Origin: CAVPTL01 sp963708725
GTDB lineage: Bacteria; Actinomycetota; Thermoleophilia; Gaiellales; JAICJC01
NCBI GenBank assembly: GCA_963708725.1
Contig: CAVPTL010000009.1
Span: forward strand, 248,001 to 312,000
Direction: 5' to 3'
Length of the DNA: 64,000 nt
The position numbers and the translations under genes are program-made. Positions 33,558-43,603 of the stretch are shown here, one piece after another. Position 1 is the stretch's first letter. The number at the start of each line of letters is the position of its first letter. The notes below the pieces were generated by a model. The model did not search any database. It saw nothing but the letters and a program-made list of their open reading frames with translations, and was not told the DNA's origin.

Positions 33558-35044
33558 TGGACCCGGCGACGCTTCGGGTGATGTCGGCCGCGCTTTCGGG
33601 AGTGGCCGAGGAGATGGGGGCCGCGCTCATTCGTGCCGCCCATTCGGCCAACATCAAGGAACGCCGCGACTGCTCGACGGCGGTGTTCGACATCGACGGG
33701 CGGATGGTCGCCCAGGCCGAGCACATCCCGGTTCATCTCGGTGCGATGCCCGACGCCGTGGCGGCCTGTCGTGCGCTCGATCCCCAGCCCGGCGAGCTGA
33801 TCATCGTCAACGACCCGTACACCGGTGGCACGCACCTACCCGACATCACGCTCGTCTCGCGGGTCGGCGATCTGGGGTTCGTCGTCTCGCGGGCACACCA
33901 CGCCGACGTCGGTGGGATGCAGCCCGCCAGCATGCCGGTCGGCGCGCGCGAGCTGATCCAGGAGGGTGTGGTGATCCCGCCGGTGCGCCTGACCGACGAT
34001 CTGCTGCGGGTGGTGGTCGCAAACATGCGCCGGCCCGAGCAGCGGCTGGCCGACCTGCGGGCTCAGGTTGCCTGCCAGGAGCTGGGTGCTGTGCGGCTGC
34101 GCGAGCTCGCCGAGCGCCACGGCCAGGACATGCTTCGGCGCGGGATGGACGAGCTGCATGCGTACTCGGAGCGCCGCATCCGGGTGGCGCTTGCCCGGCT
34201 ACCCGACGGCCGCGGAACCGCGTCGGGCGTGATCGAGGGCGACGGCATCACCCGCGCCGACATCACAATCCGCGCGACCGTCGAGATCGCGGGCGACCGC
34301 GTGGCCGTCGACTTCGAGGGCACCGACGCCCAGCAGCCGGGGAATGTCAACTGCCCGATCACCGTGACCCGCTCAGCGGTGTATTTCGTGGTGCGCGCGG
34401 TGTGCGATCCCGATATTCCCGCCTCCGGAGGGGCATATGCACCCGTCGAGGTGACCGCCCCGGCGGGATCGCTGGTCAATGCTGGGCCACCCGCGGGCGT
34501 CGTTGCGGGAAACACCGAGACCTCGAGCCGGATCGTGGATGTGGTGATGCGCGCCTTCGGTGAGCTGATCGAGACCCGCGCCGACGGCCAGGGCACGATG
34601 AATAACGTCACCTTCGGGACGCCCGGATTCACCTACTACGAGACACTCGCAGGCGGCCAGGGCGGATCACCTCGAGCCGCCGGGCCATCTGCCGTGCACG
34701 TCGCGATGTCGAATACGCTCAATACGCCGATCGAGGCACTCGAACGCGAGTACCCCCTGCGGATCGAGCGCTACGCAGTTCGGCGCCGATCGGGTGGCGC
34801 CGGTGCGCACCGCGGCGGTGACGGGGTCGTTAGGGTGTACCGCGTGCTCGCCGATTGCACCCTGGGGTTGATGACTGAGCGTCGCGGCCACCGTCCAGCC
34901 GGCGCCGCCGGCGGCGCGCCGGGAGCCGCGGGCGCCAACATCTTGAACGGTCATCGGCTACCGGCGAAGGTGTCGCTCGAGCTGGTGGCCGGCGACGTGC
35001 TCGAAATCCGAACGCCAGGCGGCGGTGGTTGGGGGATGTCGTGA
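33554..35044 (+). CDS. hyuB: Hydantoinase/oxoprolinase subunit B
   Basis: The 496-residue partner of HyuA. Family motifs are clear: SANIKERRDCSTAVFDIDG, VNDPYTGGTHLPDITLV near residue 86, and the C-terminal GGDGVVRVYRVL, with the glycine-rich end TPGGGGWGM. The start is ATG 33554 overlapping the hyuA stop. The following amine-oxidase gene begins at the last base of the stop codon, so the genes are probably co-translated. Confidence 0.92.
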
Positions 35045-36408
35045 TGTACGACGGCGGAGAGCCGGGGATTCCCGATCCCGTGCCGGGGGCGGTCGAGCGC
35101 GTGATCGTCGTCGGCGCCGGTATCGCGGGGCTGGCGGCGGCCAACGCGCTGACCGCGGCCGGGATCGACGTGGTCGTGCTCGAGGCGCGCGACCGGATCG
35201 GCGGGCGGCTGTGGACGGCCGACGTCGGCGGGTCGCCGATCGACATGGGCGGGTCATGGATCCACACACCGATCGGAAACCCGCTGAAGGCGTTCGCCGA
35301 TCAGGCCGATATCGCCTGTCGGCCGGGGAACTTCCTCCTCGAACTGTCCGCGTATGACCGGCACGAGGGACGGCTGATCACCGACTCCGAGCTGATGGCG
35401 ATCATCACCACGCTCTTCGTCGACTTCCCCGAGGCCCAGCCGGCGCTCGCCGACCGGCTTGGCTCCGGGGCGTCGTTGGCGCAGGCGGCCGACCTCTTCA
35501 TCGCCGATTCTGGACTCGAAGCCGAGCAGGCCCGGAGAGTGCGGGCCAGCATCAAGTTCTTCTTCGAGGCCGATGCGACCGAGTACCTCGAACTTCAGCC
35601 GGCGCTGGCCGAGCACGAGTTGGTCTCCTACGAGGGCGATTATCTGGGCGACCTGCCGGTTGGCGGGATGGGGTGGGTGACGGCTGCGATGGCCTCGGAT
35701 GTGGATGTGCGGCAGAGCGCCCCCGTGTCAGCCGTTGCCGTCACGCCCGGTGGGGTGGAGGTAACGACCGCCGACGGCACCGTTCACCGCGGCTCGCACG
35801 CGATCGTGACCGTGCCACTCGGGGTTCTGAAGCACGGCGACATCGAGTTCTCGCCGCCGCTCGAGCCGGAGCGGCTGGCATCGATCGAGCGGCTGACATT
35901 TGGGCGGTTCGAGAAGGTGGCGCTGCGGTTCGACCGGCCGTTCTGGCACGACGCCGAGATCTCGCACCTGGAGGTGTTCCCCCGCGACCCGCAGGGGTCG
36001 GTGGTGGCCATCCTCGATATGGACGCGTTTGGGTGCGGCCCCGCGTTGGTCGCGTTCGTCTTCCGAAGTGGCACCGACTGGCTGGATCACGCGACGGCCG
36101 AAGAGGCCGCGGCGATGGTGTGTGAGCTGATGGCAGAGGCGACCGGCCGGCCGTGCCCCGAGCCGACGGCGGTGTTGGTGTCGAGCTGGGGCGCTGATCC
36201 CTACAGCCGGGGCGCCTACTCGAGCATTCCCCTGGGAGCGAGCGAGGCCGACGTCAAGCGCCTGGCGCAGCCGGCACACGGCCGGGTGCTGTTCGCCGGT
36301 GAGGCCACCTCTGCGATTCGGCTGGGCTTTGCCGACGGCGCGATGGGCACGGGCGTGCGCGAAGCCAAGCGGCTGCTTCGGGTTGATGCGGTCGAACTCA
36401 CCACCTGA
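35044..36408 (+). CDS. Flavin monoamine oxidase-like FAD oxidoreductase
   Basis: The 454-residue protein has the N-terminal FAD motif VIVVGAGIAGLAAANAL followed by VLEARDRIGGRLWT, the amine-oxidase signature, and a C-terminal RVLFAGEATS motif plus a final flavin-contact helix. VTVPLGVLKHGDIEFSPPL is also typical of polyamine and monoamine oxidases. The usual lysine before the flavin cannot be assigned here. The ATG at 35044 shares one base with the hyuB stop. The oxidised amine is not known; coupling to hyuAB suggests a nitrogen-compound degradation unit. Confidence 0.9.
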   Translation: MYDGGEPGIPDPVPGAVERVIVVGAGIAGLAAANALTAAGIDVVVLEARDRIGGRLWTADVGGSPIDMGGSWIHTPIGNPLKAFADQADIACRPGNFLLELSAYDRHEGRLITDSELMAIITTLFVDFPEAQPALADRLGSGASLAQAADLFIADSGLEAEQARRVRASIKFFFEADATEYLELQPALAEHELVSYEGDYLGDLPVGGMGWVTAAMASDVDVRQSAPVSAVAVTPGGVEVTTADGTVHRGSHAIVTVPLGVLKHGDIEFSPPLEPERLASIERLTFGRFEKVALRFDRPFWHDAEISHLEVFPRDPQGSVVAILDMDAFGCGPALVAFVFRSGTDWLDHATAEEAAAMVCELMAEATGRPCPEPTAVLVSSWGADPYSRGAYSSIPLGASEADVKRLAQPAHGRVLFAGEATSAIRLGFADGAMGTGVREAKRLLRVDAVELTT

Positions 36409-36710
36409 TGTCCACGATCGCCCCACCCGAGCGAAAACAACGCCCTCGTTCCGGCGATCCTGGAAGCGGCAGCGGGCGGCCGTGGCTGGTGGTGGTGCTG
36501 AACGACAACCACAACACCTTCGAGGGCGTCGCCTTCGCCCTGGCTCGGACGATCCCGGGGGTGACATACGACCGCGGGATGGAGTTCGCCAATCGCATCC
36601 ACTCGAGCGGCCGTGCCGTCGTGTGGTCGGGTGAGAAGGAGCGGGCCGAGCTCTACCACGAGCAGCTCCAGGGCTTTGGGCTGACGCTGGCGCCGCTTTC
36701 GAGCTCGTGA
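36408..36710 (+). CDS. clpS: ATP-dependent Clp protease adaptor ClpS
   Basis: The 100-residue protein has a disordered N-terminus of about 24 residues and then the ClpS fold: WLVVVLNDNHNTFEGVAFAL (Asn-Asp and Thr of the N-degron pocket), RIHSSGRAVVWSGEKERAEL (pocket His) and YHEQLQGFGLTL. ClpS presents proteins with destabilising N-terminal residues to ClpA or ClpC. No clpA is adjacent. The gene overlaps the amine oxidase by one base and ctaG by four bases, so it is embedded in this operon. Confidence 0.93.
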   Translation: MSTIAPPERKQRPRSGDPGSGSGRPWLVVVLNDNHNTFEGVAFALARTIPGVTYDRGMEFANRIHSSGRAVVWSGEKERAELYHEQLQGFGLTLAPLSSS

Positions 36711-37480
36711 TCCTGGTCCCTGGGGTGCATCCCTGGACGTTCGTGCTCGACTGGGAGTGGATGCTGGCGATTGCGATCGTCGCCGTCGACTACGCCCTGG
36801 TCGTGCGGATGCTCGGACGCCGCGGCGTTCCGACGCCGTGGTATCGAATCGTGAGCTTCGCCGCGGGGCTCACCCTGATCGCAGTCGCGCTGCTCTCGCC
36901 GATCGAGCACCTGGCGCTGACCTCGATGGTCAGTTTTCATCTGCTCCAAAACGTGATCATCGCCGACTGGGCGCCACCGCTGCTCGTGCTCGGGCTGACG
37001 CCGGAGATGTTTCGGATGGCGGAGCGCCACACCGTGTGGCGGGCGGCGACGACCCCGTGGTTTGCGCTCGTCTTCTGGCTCTTCGCCTGGTACGGGCTGC
37101 ACCTTCCAGCGTTCTACGATTACGCGTTGCGACACCACTGGGCGCTCGGATTCGAGCATCTGATCTTCGTGCTCGCCGGGCTCGTGTTCTGGTGGGCGCT
37201 GCTGTCGCCGGGGCGGATGCGCCCGCCCGCGCGGCTTGGGTATCTCGTGATCGCGTTCTTTGCGGCCTCGCCGCTCGCGCTCGGGCTCGCGCTGGTGCAA
37301 TCGCCGACCTACGACTTCTATGCGCACACGCCCAAGCTGTGGGGATTCTCGGCACTGCGTGACCAGGAGGTGGGAGCGATCGCAATGGCCGTCGAGCAGG
37401 CCGCGATCCTGTTCGCCGCCTGCGCAGTTGCGCTCGCGGCGGTGATCGACCAGGAGGCCGACGCCGAAACGGAGTTGTAG
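36707..37480 (+). CDS. ctaG: CtaG-type (caa3) cytochrome c oxidase assembly protein
   Basis: A 257-residue membrane protein with seven predicted spans. Conserved features of the CtaG_caa3 family are SPIEHLALTSMVSFHLLQNV (His residues) and the later LRHHWALGFEHLIFV, which are thought to bind copper during assembly of the oxidase copper site. The GTG at 36707 overlaps clpS. No other oxidase assembly gene is in the window. Confidence 0.88.
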   Translation: MILVPGVHPWTFVLDWEWMLAIAIVAVDYALVVRMLGRRGVPTPWYRIVSFAAGLTLIAVALLSPIEHLALTSMVSFHLLQNVIIADWAPPLLVLGLTPEMFRMAERHTVWRAATTPWFALVFWLFAWYGLHLPAFYDYALRHHWALGFEHLIFVLAGLVFWWALLSPGRMRPPARLGYLVIAFFAASPLALGLALVQSPTYDFYAHTPKLWGFSALRDQEVGAIAMAVEQAAILFAACAVALAAVIDQEADAETEL

Positions 37481-37483
37481 GCT
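37478..37483 (+). promoter_or_regulatory. -10 box for the nitrilase-family gene
   Basis: TAGGCT overlaps the ctaG stop codon and is followed by six bases and ATG 37490. Confidence 0.45.
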
Positions 37484-37489
37484 TCGGCG

Positions 37490-38344
37490 ATGGACACGAT
37501 GCGCGCTGCCTGCATACAGTTTGCCGCTCGGCCCGAGAAGAGCGACAGCATCCGCGACATGGCGCCGCTGGTGGCCGACGCCGCTTCACGCGGGGCTGAC
37601 GTGATCCTCCTTCCCGAGAAGTGGAACGCGTGGGTGGACGGCGAGGCGATGCGCCGTGAGGCCGAGCGGATCGACGAGGGCGAGACGGTCGAGGCGATGG
37701 CGGGGTGGGCGCGTACACACCGCGTGAACCTGATCGGCGGCTCGATCGCGATCGAGGCCGGCGACCGGGTCGGCAACGTCTCGATCGTGTACGACCGCGA
37801 CGGCAATCGCACGGCCAGCTACACCAAGATCCACCTGTTCGACGTGGATGTGGGTGGACACCACTACCGCGAGTCAGACGGAACGGTGCCGGGCTCGGAT
37901 CCCGTGGTCGCTGATATCGAGGGCGTCCGTTTCGGGCTCACCGTGTGTTACGACCTGCGGTTCCCCGAGCTGTACCGCCTGCTGACACTGGGTGGCGGCG
38001 CCACGGTGTTGACCGTGCCGTCCAACTTCACGCTGCACACCGGGATGGCGCACTGGGAGGTGCTGCTTCGAGCCCGGGCGATCGAGAACCAGGCCTACGT
38101 GTTGGCCACCGGCCAGCACGGCTTCCCGGGCGGGCGGAACAAGCCCTCGTACGGTCACAGCATGATCATCGATCCGTGGGGGACGGTGCTGGCCCAGTCG
38201 CCGGACGGTGACGGGGTGATCGTGGCCGACCTCGAGTTCGAGCGGCTCGCCCAGATTCGCGAGGCGCTACCCGCGCTCCGCCACCTGCACCCGACTCTCA
38301 GGCCGCGGTCGGAAGCGTTGGATCCGGCAGCACGCCCTGGGTGA
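37490..38344 (+). CDS. Nitrilase-superfamily amidohydrolase (Nit1/Nit2-like)
   Basis: The 284-residue enzyme has the complete Glu-Lys-Cys triad: Glu43 in LLPEKWNAW, Lys113 in YTKIHLFDVD and Cys153 in LTVCYDLRFPELYR. The sequence around these residues is closest to the Nit1/Nit2 branch (omega-amidase or deaminated-glutathione amidase), rather than true nitrilases. It is probably a cytoplasmic amidase. The last 47 bases overlap the 3' end of the convergent peptidase gene. Confidence 0.92.
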   Translation: MDTMRAACIQFAARPEKSDSIRDMAPLVADAASRGADVILLPEKWNAWVDGEAMRREAERIDEGETVEAMAGWARTHRVNLIGGSIAIEAGDRVGNVSIVYDRDGNRTASYTKIHLFDVDVGGHHYRESDGTVPGSDPVVADIEGVRFGLTVCYDLRFPELYRLLTLGGGATVLTVPSNFTLHTGMAHWEVLLRARAIENQAYVLATGQHGFPGGRNKPSYGHSMIIDPWGTVLAQSPDGDGVIVADLEFERLAQIREALPALRHLHPTLRPRSEALDPAARPG

Positions 38345-39185
38345 TGAACCAGGAGCGCACCGCGTCGAGATAGGCCTTGGGCTGCTCGACGTAGCTCATG
38401 TGCGCCGCCTTCTCGATCACGACCAGCTGTGAGCCCTCGACCTCTTCGTGGATCTCCCGCGATCGCGCCAGTGTGCAGGTGCGGTCGTGCCTGCCCGAGA
38501 TCACGAGCATCGGCTTTCGAATCCAGCGCAGGTGGTCGACCCACTCAAATGCGCCGTAGCCGTCGGACGCGAAGTGGGCCAGCACCTCGGGCGCGTAGAC
38601 CGTCGTGTCGGCCTGGACGAAGGCGCTGTACGAATCGCCGAGTTCCCAGAAATGGAACGGCATCTGGGCTTCGGACAGCGCCCGGGCCTGCTCGACGGTG
38701 GTGAGCGTCGCCTCGCTCTCGAAGCTGCGCCTGATCTGATCGCGCATCGAGGCGGGCTCGAATCGGTCGAGCTCGCGGTCGAGGTCGGCCATCAGCGACT
38801 CGCTCGAGGCTGCGCCGGCCGAGATCACATACTGCGACGCCGTCCCGCGCTCGAGCGCGTGCCCGAGTGCGACGATCCCGCCGAACGAGTGGCCGAGCAC
38901 CGCGTACTCGTCGAGTTCGAGTGCCCGCGCGAGCCTGTCGATGTCCTGCGACAGCGACGACACCGTCAGCGTCGAGGGATCCACCCGGGGTGATGCACCC
39001 TGGCCGCGCTGATCCACGAAGATCAGCCGAAAGCCCTGCTCGGCAAGGGGATCGAGCCATGGCCGGAACTCCTGGTGATCGAGACCCGGCCCGCCGTGCA
39101 GCAGAATCATCGGATAGCCGCTTCCGAGTTCGACGACGCTCAGCACGCCGCCGTCATCCAGTTCGACCAGCCGTGCGTCAGCCAT
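38298..39185 (-). CDS. Alpha/beta hydrolase, proline iminopeptidase-like
   Basis: The 295-residue protein shows ILLHGGPGLDHQEF (oxyanion HGGPG motif of proline iminopeptidases), the nucleophile Ser100 in VLGHSFGGIVAL, an acid in SGRHDRTC and the catalytic His in EKAAHMSYVEQP. HGGPG plus GxSFGG fits peptidase family S33. ATG 39185 is chosen because the longer frame runs back into the acyl-CoA dehydrogenase gene in another frame. It overlaps that gene by eight bases. Confidence 0.9.
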   Translation of the reverse strand: MADARLVELDDGGVLSVVELGSGYPMILLHGGPGLDHQEFRPWLDPLAEQGFRLIFVDQRGQGASPRVDPSTLTVSSLSQDIDRLARALELDEYAVLGHSFGGIVALGHALERGTASQYVISAGAASSESLMADLDRELDRFEPASMRDQIRRSFESEATLTTVEQARALSEAQMPFHFWELGDSYSAFVQADTTVYAPEVLAHFASDGYGAFEWVDHLRWIRKPMLVISGRHDRTCTLARSREIHEEVEGSQLVVIEKAAHMSYVEQPKAYLDAVRSWFITQGVLPDPTLPTAA

Positions 39186-40338
39186 TGAGCTTGCGGTATC
39201 CCAGGGCGTGCTCGGCCTGCAGCATCTTGTGGATCTGGGTGGTGCCCTCGTAGATGATGGGCGCTCTGGAGTTTCGGAAGTAGCGCTCCACGGGATACTC
39301 CGCCGAGTAGCCATAGGCGCCGTGAACCTGGATCGCCTTGTGGGCGGCATCGAAGGCGCTCTCGGTGGCGTGCCACTTCGCCAGCGACGTCTCGCGGGTG
39401 TTGCGAACGCCCTTGTCCTTGGCGATCGCTGCCTGCAGCACGAGCAGCCGGGAAGTCTCGTAGCCGAGCACCATGTCGGCGATCATGTCCTGCACGAACT
39501 GGTACTTGCCGATCTCCTGGCCGAAGGTGTGGCGCTCGTTGGCGTACTTGGTCGACGCCTCGAGGCAGGCGCGGATCACTCCGACGGCGCCGGCGGCGAC
39601 GGTGAACCGGCCCTGGTCGAGCGAGTTCATCGCAATCTTGAAGCCTTCGCCCTCCTCGCCGACACGGTTCTCGGCGGGAATGTGCACGTCGGAGAAGAAC
39701 AGCTCGCCGGTCGAACCGGCCCAGATGCCGAGCTTGTTCGGGATCTGGCGGGCCTCCACACCCTCCCATTCGCGCTCCACGATAAACGCCGAGATGCCCT
39801 TGTGGGCCGCGCTCGGATCGGTTTTTGCGAACACCAGCGCGTAGTCGGCTTCGGTGGCGTAGGAGATCCAGTTCTTCTGGCCGTTGAGCACGTAGGTGCC
39901 GTCGTCCTGGCGGACGGCGTTGGTGAGCATCGCGGCGACGTCGGAACCGGCTGCCGGCTCGGTCAGCCCAAAGCAGCCAAGCTTCTCGCCCTTGGCCATC
40001 GGTACCAGGTACTTCTGCTTCTGCTCCTCAGAGCCAAACTTCAAGAGCGACAGCGAGTTGAGCCCGACATGCACCGAGATCAGCGTCCGAAACGCCGACT
40101 CGCCTCGCTCGATCTCCTCGCAGATCAGCGCCTCGCACACAAAATCGAGCCCGGCGCCGCCATACTCGGTCGGAATCGGTGCGCCCAACAGGCCCAGTTC
40201 GGCCATGCCCTCGATGATGCCCATATCGAGGTAGTGGTTCGTATCGTTTTCCTGTGCCACCGGCATAACCCGGCGGTCGACGAACTCGCGCACCGTCTCT
40301 TGGATCGCGAGCTGCTCGTCGGTGAGATCCAAATCCAC
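39178..40338 (-). CDS. Acyl-CoA dehydrogenase
   Basis: The 386-residue flavoenzyme catalyses the first oxidation of beta-oxidation. Motifs: FGLTEPAAGSD (FAD and substrate), NGQKNWISYA, and the catalytic Glu in IYEGTTQIHKMLQAEHALGY near residue 366. This arrangement matches short/medium-chain and glutaryl-type dehydrogenases; chain-length preference is unknown. The GTG start is preceded by an AGGAG ribosome binding site eight bases away. It is co-transcribed with the peptidase gene. Confidence 0.94.
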   Translation of the reverse strand: MDLDLTDEQLAIQETVREFVDRRVMPVAQENDTNHYLDMGIIEGMAELGLLGAPIPTEYGGAGLDFVCEALICEEIERGESAFRTLISVHVGLNSLSLLKFGSEEQKQKYLVPMAKGEKLGCFGLTEPAAGSDVAAMLTNAVRQDDGTYVLNGQKNWISYATEADYALVFAKTDPSAAHKGISAFIVEREWEGVEARQIPNKLGIWAGSTGELFFSDVHIPAENRVGEEGEGFKIAMNSLDQGRFTVAAGAVGVIRACLEASTKYANERHTFGQEIGKYQFVQDMIADMVLGYETSRLLVLQAAIAKDKGVRNTRETSLAKWHATESAFDAAHKAIQVHGAYGYSAEYPVERYFRNSRAPIIYEGTTQIHKMLQAEHALGYRKLNG

Positions 40339-40379
40339 CCGAGTGGCTCCTCTCGCAGCGTTGCAATTGCGGTGGGATC

Positions 40380-41939
40380 CTAACCGCGAGCGGGTTTGGC
40401 CGCGTACATGGCCGCATCGGCGGTGCGCACGAGCCGATGCGGGTCGCGTCCGTCCTCGGGGTGCACGGCCAGTCCGAAGGTGGCCGTAACGCTGCCGATG
40501 CCGAGATCGTGGCTGAGCGCGTCAGAGATGCGGTCGATCACCGCCAGCGCCTCGGTGCGATCGGTCTGGGGGAGCAGCACCGCGAACTCGTCGCCGCCGA
40601 TCCGAAATGCCGAATCGACCGTGCGCACGGTGCGAAGCAGCGCGGCGCCGACCCGCTCGAGCGCGGAATCGCCGGCGGCGTGGCCGTGGTCGTCGTTCAG
40701 TTGCTTGAAGCCGTTGAGGTCACACAGAAGCAGTGCGAGCGAGTGCTCGTAGCGGATCGCGCGGGCCATCTCGGCGTCGAGCTGGGCATCGAACGCGCGC
40801 CGGTTCAGGAGCCGCGTGAGCGGATCGTGCTCGGCGAGGAACTGCATCTCCTCATACTGGGCGGCGGCGTCGAGTGCGGTCGTGGCCTGGTTGGCGAACA
40901 CCCGCAGCGCCTGGAGCTTGCGGGCCGACGGCAGCATCCGGTCGCTGGGATCGTCGACCCAGATCACCCCGATCACCTCGCCGCTTCGCGACCACAGCGC
41001 CACGAACAGCCAGTGGTCGTCCCATGCGTGCGGGCCGTGGCCTCGAAGTCGCGAGTGGTAGGTGACGTGATGATCGCCGATCAACTCCTCCGCCGACTCG
41101 TGATCGACAAGGTGACAGCCCTCGATCTCGAACCGTGAGTCCATCAGCGGCTCGAGTTCGGTCGGAGCCATCGGCTGGTTCACGGCCGACTCCTCGGGAT
41201 TCCAGCCATACGCGGCGCGGGTTCGATACGCGCCGGTTTCGGGGTCGGGCAGGTCGATCGCGACGTTCTCGAACCCAAGCGAGGTGTGGATGCCATCGCA
41301 CACGGCCTGGAGGATGGCGTCGATCGAGAACGTCTCGGTCAGCTTCGACGACACCGTCAGGAGCTGCTCCAGCGCGGTTCGATGACGGGCCGCCGCGGCG
41401 CTTTCCTGTGCCCCCTGGATCGCCAGGGCGGCGTGATCGGCCATGGCCGACAGGATGTCGAGCTCATCGCCGCTGGGAACTTTGCCCGAGACCGGGTCGT
41501 GCACCGAGAGGATGCCGACCAGCTGTCCCTGCGAGTGGCGGAGCGGAACCAGCAGCTCGTCGGCCGGATGCCAGCGGTTGGGATCCTCCGTCGAGCTGAT
41601 CGAAAGCCTGTCCGCCGAACCCGGGTCGCCGCGGGGAATGAAGTAGGCGCCGCCGCGCAAAAACCTGTCGTCGAGCAGCGGCGACCACCGATCCCAACCG
41701 TCGGTGCGGTTGAGGCGCGCCTGGCGCACCTCCTCGCTGCCGCACACCGTGGAGGCCTCGAAGTCATCCCAGGCGGGCCGGTACATGTGCACCGCGACCT
41801 CGCGGAACCCGAGCGCGTCGGAGATGGCCGCCGCCATCTCGTCGAGTAGCAGTGACAGCTCCTCCTCGCCGCGAACGAGCCGGGTGACCTGAAGGAAGCC
41901 GCGCAGGCGCTTGATGGAGGTCAGGTCGTCGCGGATCAC
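40380..41939 (-). CDS. Tandem-GAF diguanylate cyclase, copy B
   Basis: The 519-residue protein has two GAF-like sensor domains (about residues 15-165 and 185-345), then a GGDEF domain. GGDEF is intact in FRIGGDEFAVLLPQ, and DPLTRLLNRRAFDAQL precedes it, so cyclic-di-GMP synthesis is expected. No typical RxxD inhibitory site is obvious five residues before the motif. GTG 41939 lies one base after the upstream stop and makes the N-terminus align with the paralogue (nine residues before RLRG), so I prefer it to ATG 41972. Confidence 0.9.
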   Translation of the reverse strand: MIRDDLTSIKRLRGFLQVTRLVRGEEELSLLLDEMAAAISDALGFREVAVHMYRPAWDDFEASTVCGSEEVRQARLNRTDGWDRWSPLLDDRFLRGGAYFIPRGDPGSADRLSISSTEDPNRWHPADELLVPLRHSQGQLVGILSVHDPVSGKVPSGDELDILSAMADHAALAIQGAQESAAAARHRTALEQLLTVSSKLTETFSIDAILQAVCDGIHTSLGFENVAIDLPDPETGAYRTRAAYGWNPEESAVNQPMAPTELEPLMDSRFEIEGCHLVDHESAEELIGDHHVTYHSRLRGHGPHAWDDHWLFVALWSRSGEVIGVIWVDDPSDRMLPSARKLQALRVFANQATTALDAAAQYEEMQFLAEHDPLTRLLNRRAFDAQLDAEMARAIRYEHSLALLLCDLNGFKQLNDDHGHAAGDSALERVGAALLRTVRTVDSAFRIGGDEFAVLLPQTDRTEALAVIDRISDALSHDLGIGSVTATFGLAVHPEDGRDPHRLVRTADAAMYAAKPARG

Positions 41940-41940
41940 G

Positions 41941-43536
41941 TCAGGCAGCCTTACCCTGCTCGCGGCGGCCATCACGCTTGTTGTCGTACATCGCTCTGTC
42001 GGCGGCCTGGAACAGCGCGTCGGCGTCGGTGCCGTCGGCGGGGAAGATCGAAGCCCCAAGGCTTGCGCGCAGGGGGGCCTGTCCGGTGGCGCCCGCATCG
42101 AGCCCGTCGGCGATGCGCGTCATCACCTTCGCGACCGTCTCGGCGTTTGCCTCTGGCAGGAGCAGCGCGAACTCGTCGCCGCCGATTCGAAACACGGTGT
42201 CGGAACCACGCAGCGATCCCGTCAGCTGAGAAGCGACCTGCAGGAGCGCGGTGTCGCCGGCCTCGTGGCCGTCGCGATCGTTCGTCAACTTGAGGTCGTC
42301 GAGGTCGCACAGTACGAGCGCGAAGGGCTGGTCGTGACGACGCCCGCGCTCGATTGCAATGTCGAGCCGCTGGTTGAACGCCCGCCGGTTGAGCAACCGG
42401 GTGAGCGGGTCGTGTTCGGCCAGGAAGCGCATCTCCTCGAATCGCGCGGCCGAGTTCAGGGCGGCTGTGGCCTGGTTTGCGAACACCCTCAGGGTCTGGA
42501 GCATCGGCCGCTCGGGAAGCAGTCGATCGACCGGCTCGTCCGCCCAGATCACACCGCTGAGGTTGCCGTTTCGATCCCACAACGGGACGAACAGCCAGTG
42601 CCCGTCCCACGCCCACGGGCCGACGCCGTTTTGCACCGAGCGATACGCAGAGGTGCCCGCCGGGAGCCGTGCGAACGCCTGCCCGTGTTCGAGCACGTAA
42701 CAGCCCTCGATCTCGAACGCCGGGTCGAGCAGCGGCTTGAGCGCGGACAGCGACAGATGGTCGAGGGCGGCGAGTTCGGCGACGTCCCAGCCTTCGCTGG
42801 CGTGGGGGTGGAACTCCCCGGTGTGCGGATCGGGCAGATCGAGTGTGACCTTCCCGAAACCGAGCGCCTCCGATATCCCGCGGCAGATCGAACCGAGCAC
42901 CGCATCTGCCGACAGCGTCTCGGTCATTTGCGACGACACCTGCATCAACTGTCCCAGGGCAGCCTGCTGGCGCTCCGCCGCCGCGTGGTCGTGCGTTGCC
43001 TCAACCGCCATCGCGGCGTGCTCGGCGACGGCCACCAGCACCTGGAGTGCGGCGTCGTCAGGACGGTGGCCCGAGATCGGCTCGCCGACCGAGATGATCC
43101 CGAGGAAGTGGCCCTCGGAGTGCATCATCGGGGCGAACAGCTCATCGCCGGCCCGCCACGAGCCGGTCTTGCCGGTTTCGGGCGGGACGTAGCGGCGGCT
43201 CTCGCTCGTCTCCCAGTCGAACTCGCCGTCGGGGATGAAGAATGCTCCGCAGCGCTCGAACCGGGGATCCAGCAGCGGCTCCCAGCCCGCCCACGGCAGG
43301 CGCTCACCGAGCAGCATGTCGCGGGCGGTGTCACTGCCCACGACGGTGGTCACCTCGAAGTCGTGCCATGCGGGCCGGTAGGTGTTCATGACCACGGTGC
43401 GGTAGCCGAGCGATTCCGACACCGTTCGGGCGATCGCTTCGAGCAGGCGGGACAGGTCGGGTTCCTCCCGGATTAGCCGGGTGGCCTCGAGTAGCCCGCG
43501 CAAACGTGTGATGGGAGTTGAGTCGTTTTGCGCCAT
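41941..43536 (-). CDS. Tandem-GAF diguanylate cyclase, copy A
   Basis: The 531-residue protein has the same layout as the next gene: GAF-like domains at about residues 12-170 and 190-350 and a C-terminal GGDEF domain with FRIGGDEFALLLPE intact, preceded by DPLTRLLNRRAFNQRL. The two proteins share many identical blocks (for example YRPAW-DFE-T-V, WLFV-LW-R-G, RVFANQAT-AL), so they are tandem duplicates that have diverged. Both lack membrane spans and are cytoplasmic. Signals sensed by the GAF domains are unknown. Confidence 0.92.
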   Translation of the reverse strand: MAQNDSTPITRLRGLLEATRLIREEPDLSRLLEAIARTVSESLGYRTVVMNTYRPAWHDFEVTTVVGSDTARDMLLGERLPWAGWEPLLDPRFERCGAFFIPDGEFDWETSESRRYVPPETGKTGSWRAGDELFAPMMHSEGHFLGIISVGEPISGHRPDDAALQVLVAVAEHAAMAVEATHDHAAAERQQAALGQLMQVSSQMTETLSADAVLGSICRGISEALGFGKVTLDLPDPHTGEFHPHASEGWDVAELAALDHLSLSALKPLLDPAFEIEGCYVLEHGQAFARLPAGTSAYRSVQNGVGPWAWDGHWLFVPLWDRNGNLSGVIWADEPVDRLLPERPMLQTLRVFANQATAALNSAARFEEMRFLAEHDPLTRLLNRRAFNQRLDIAIERGRRHDQPFALVLCDLDDLKLTNDRDGHEAGDTALLQVASQLTGSLRGSDTVFRIGGDEFALLLPEANAETVAKVMTRIADGLDAGATGQAPLRASLGASIFPADGTDADALFQAADRAMYDNKRDGRREQGKAA

Positions 43537-43603
43537 GGGAGAAATCGGTCCATCGGCAAGCGGTGGACCCGGGAATCGGGGGGTGTTCTATGTTTTTCGG
43601 CGT

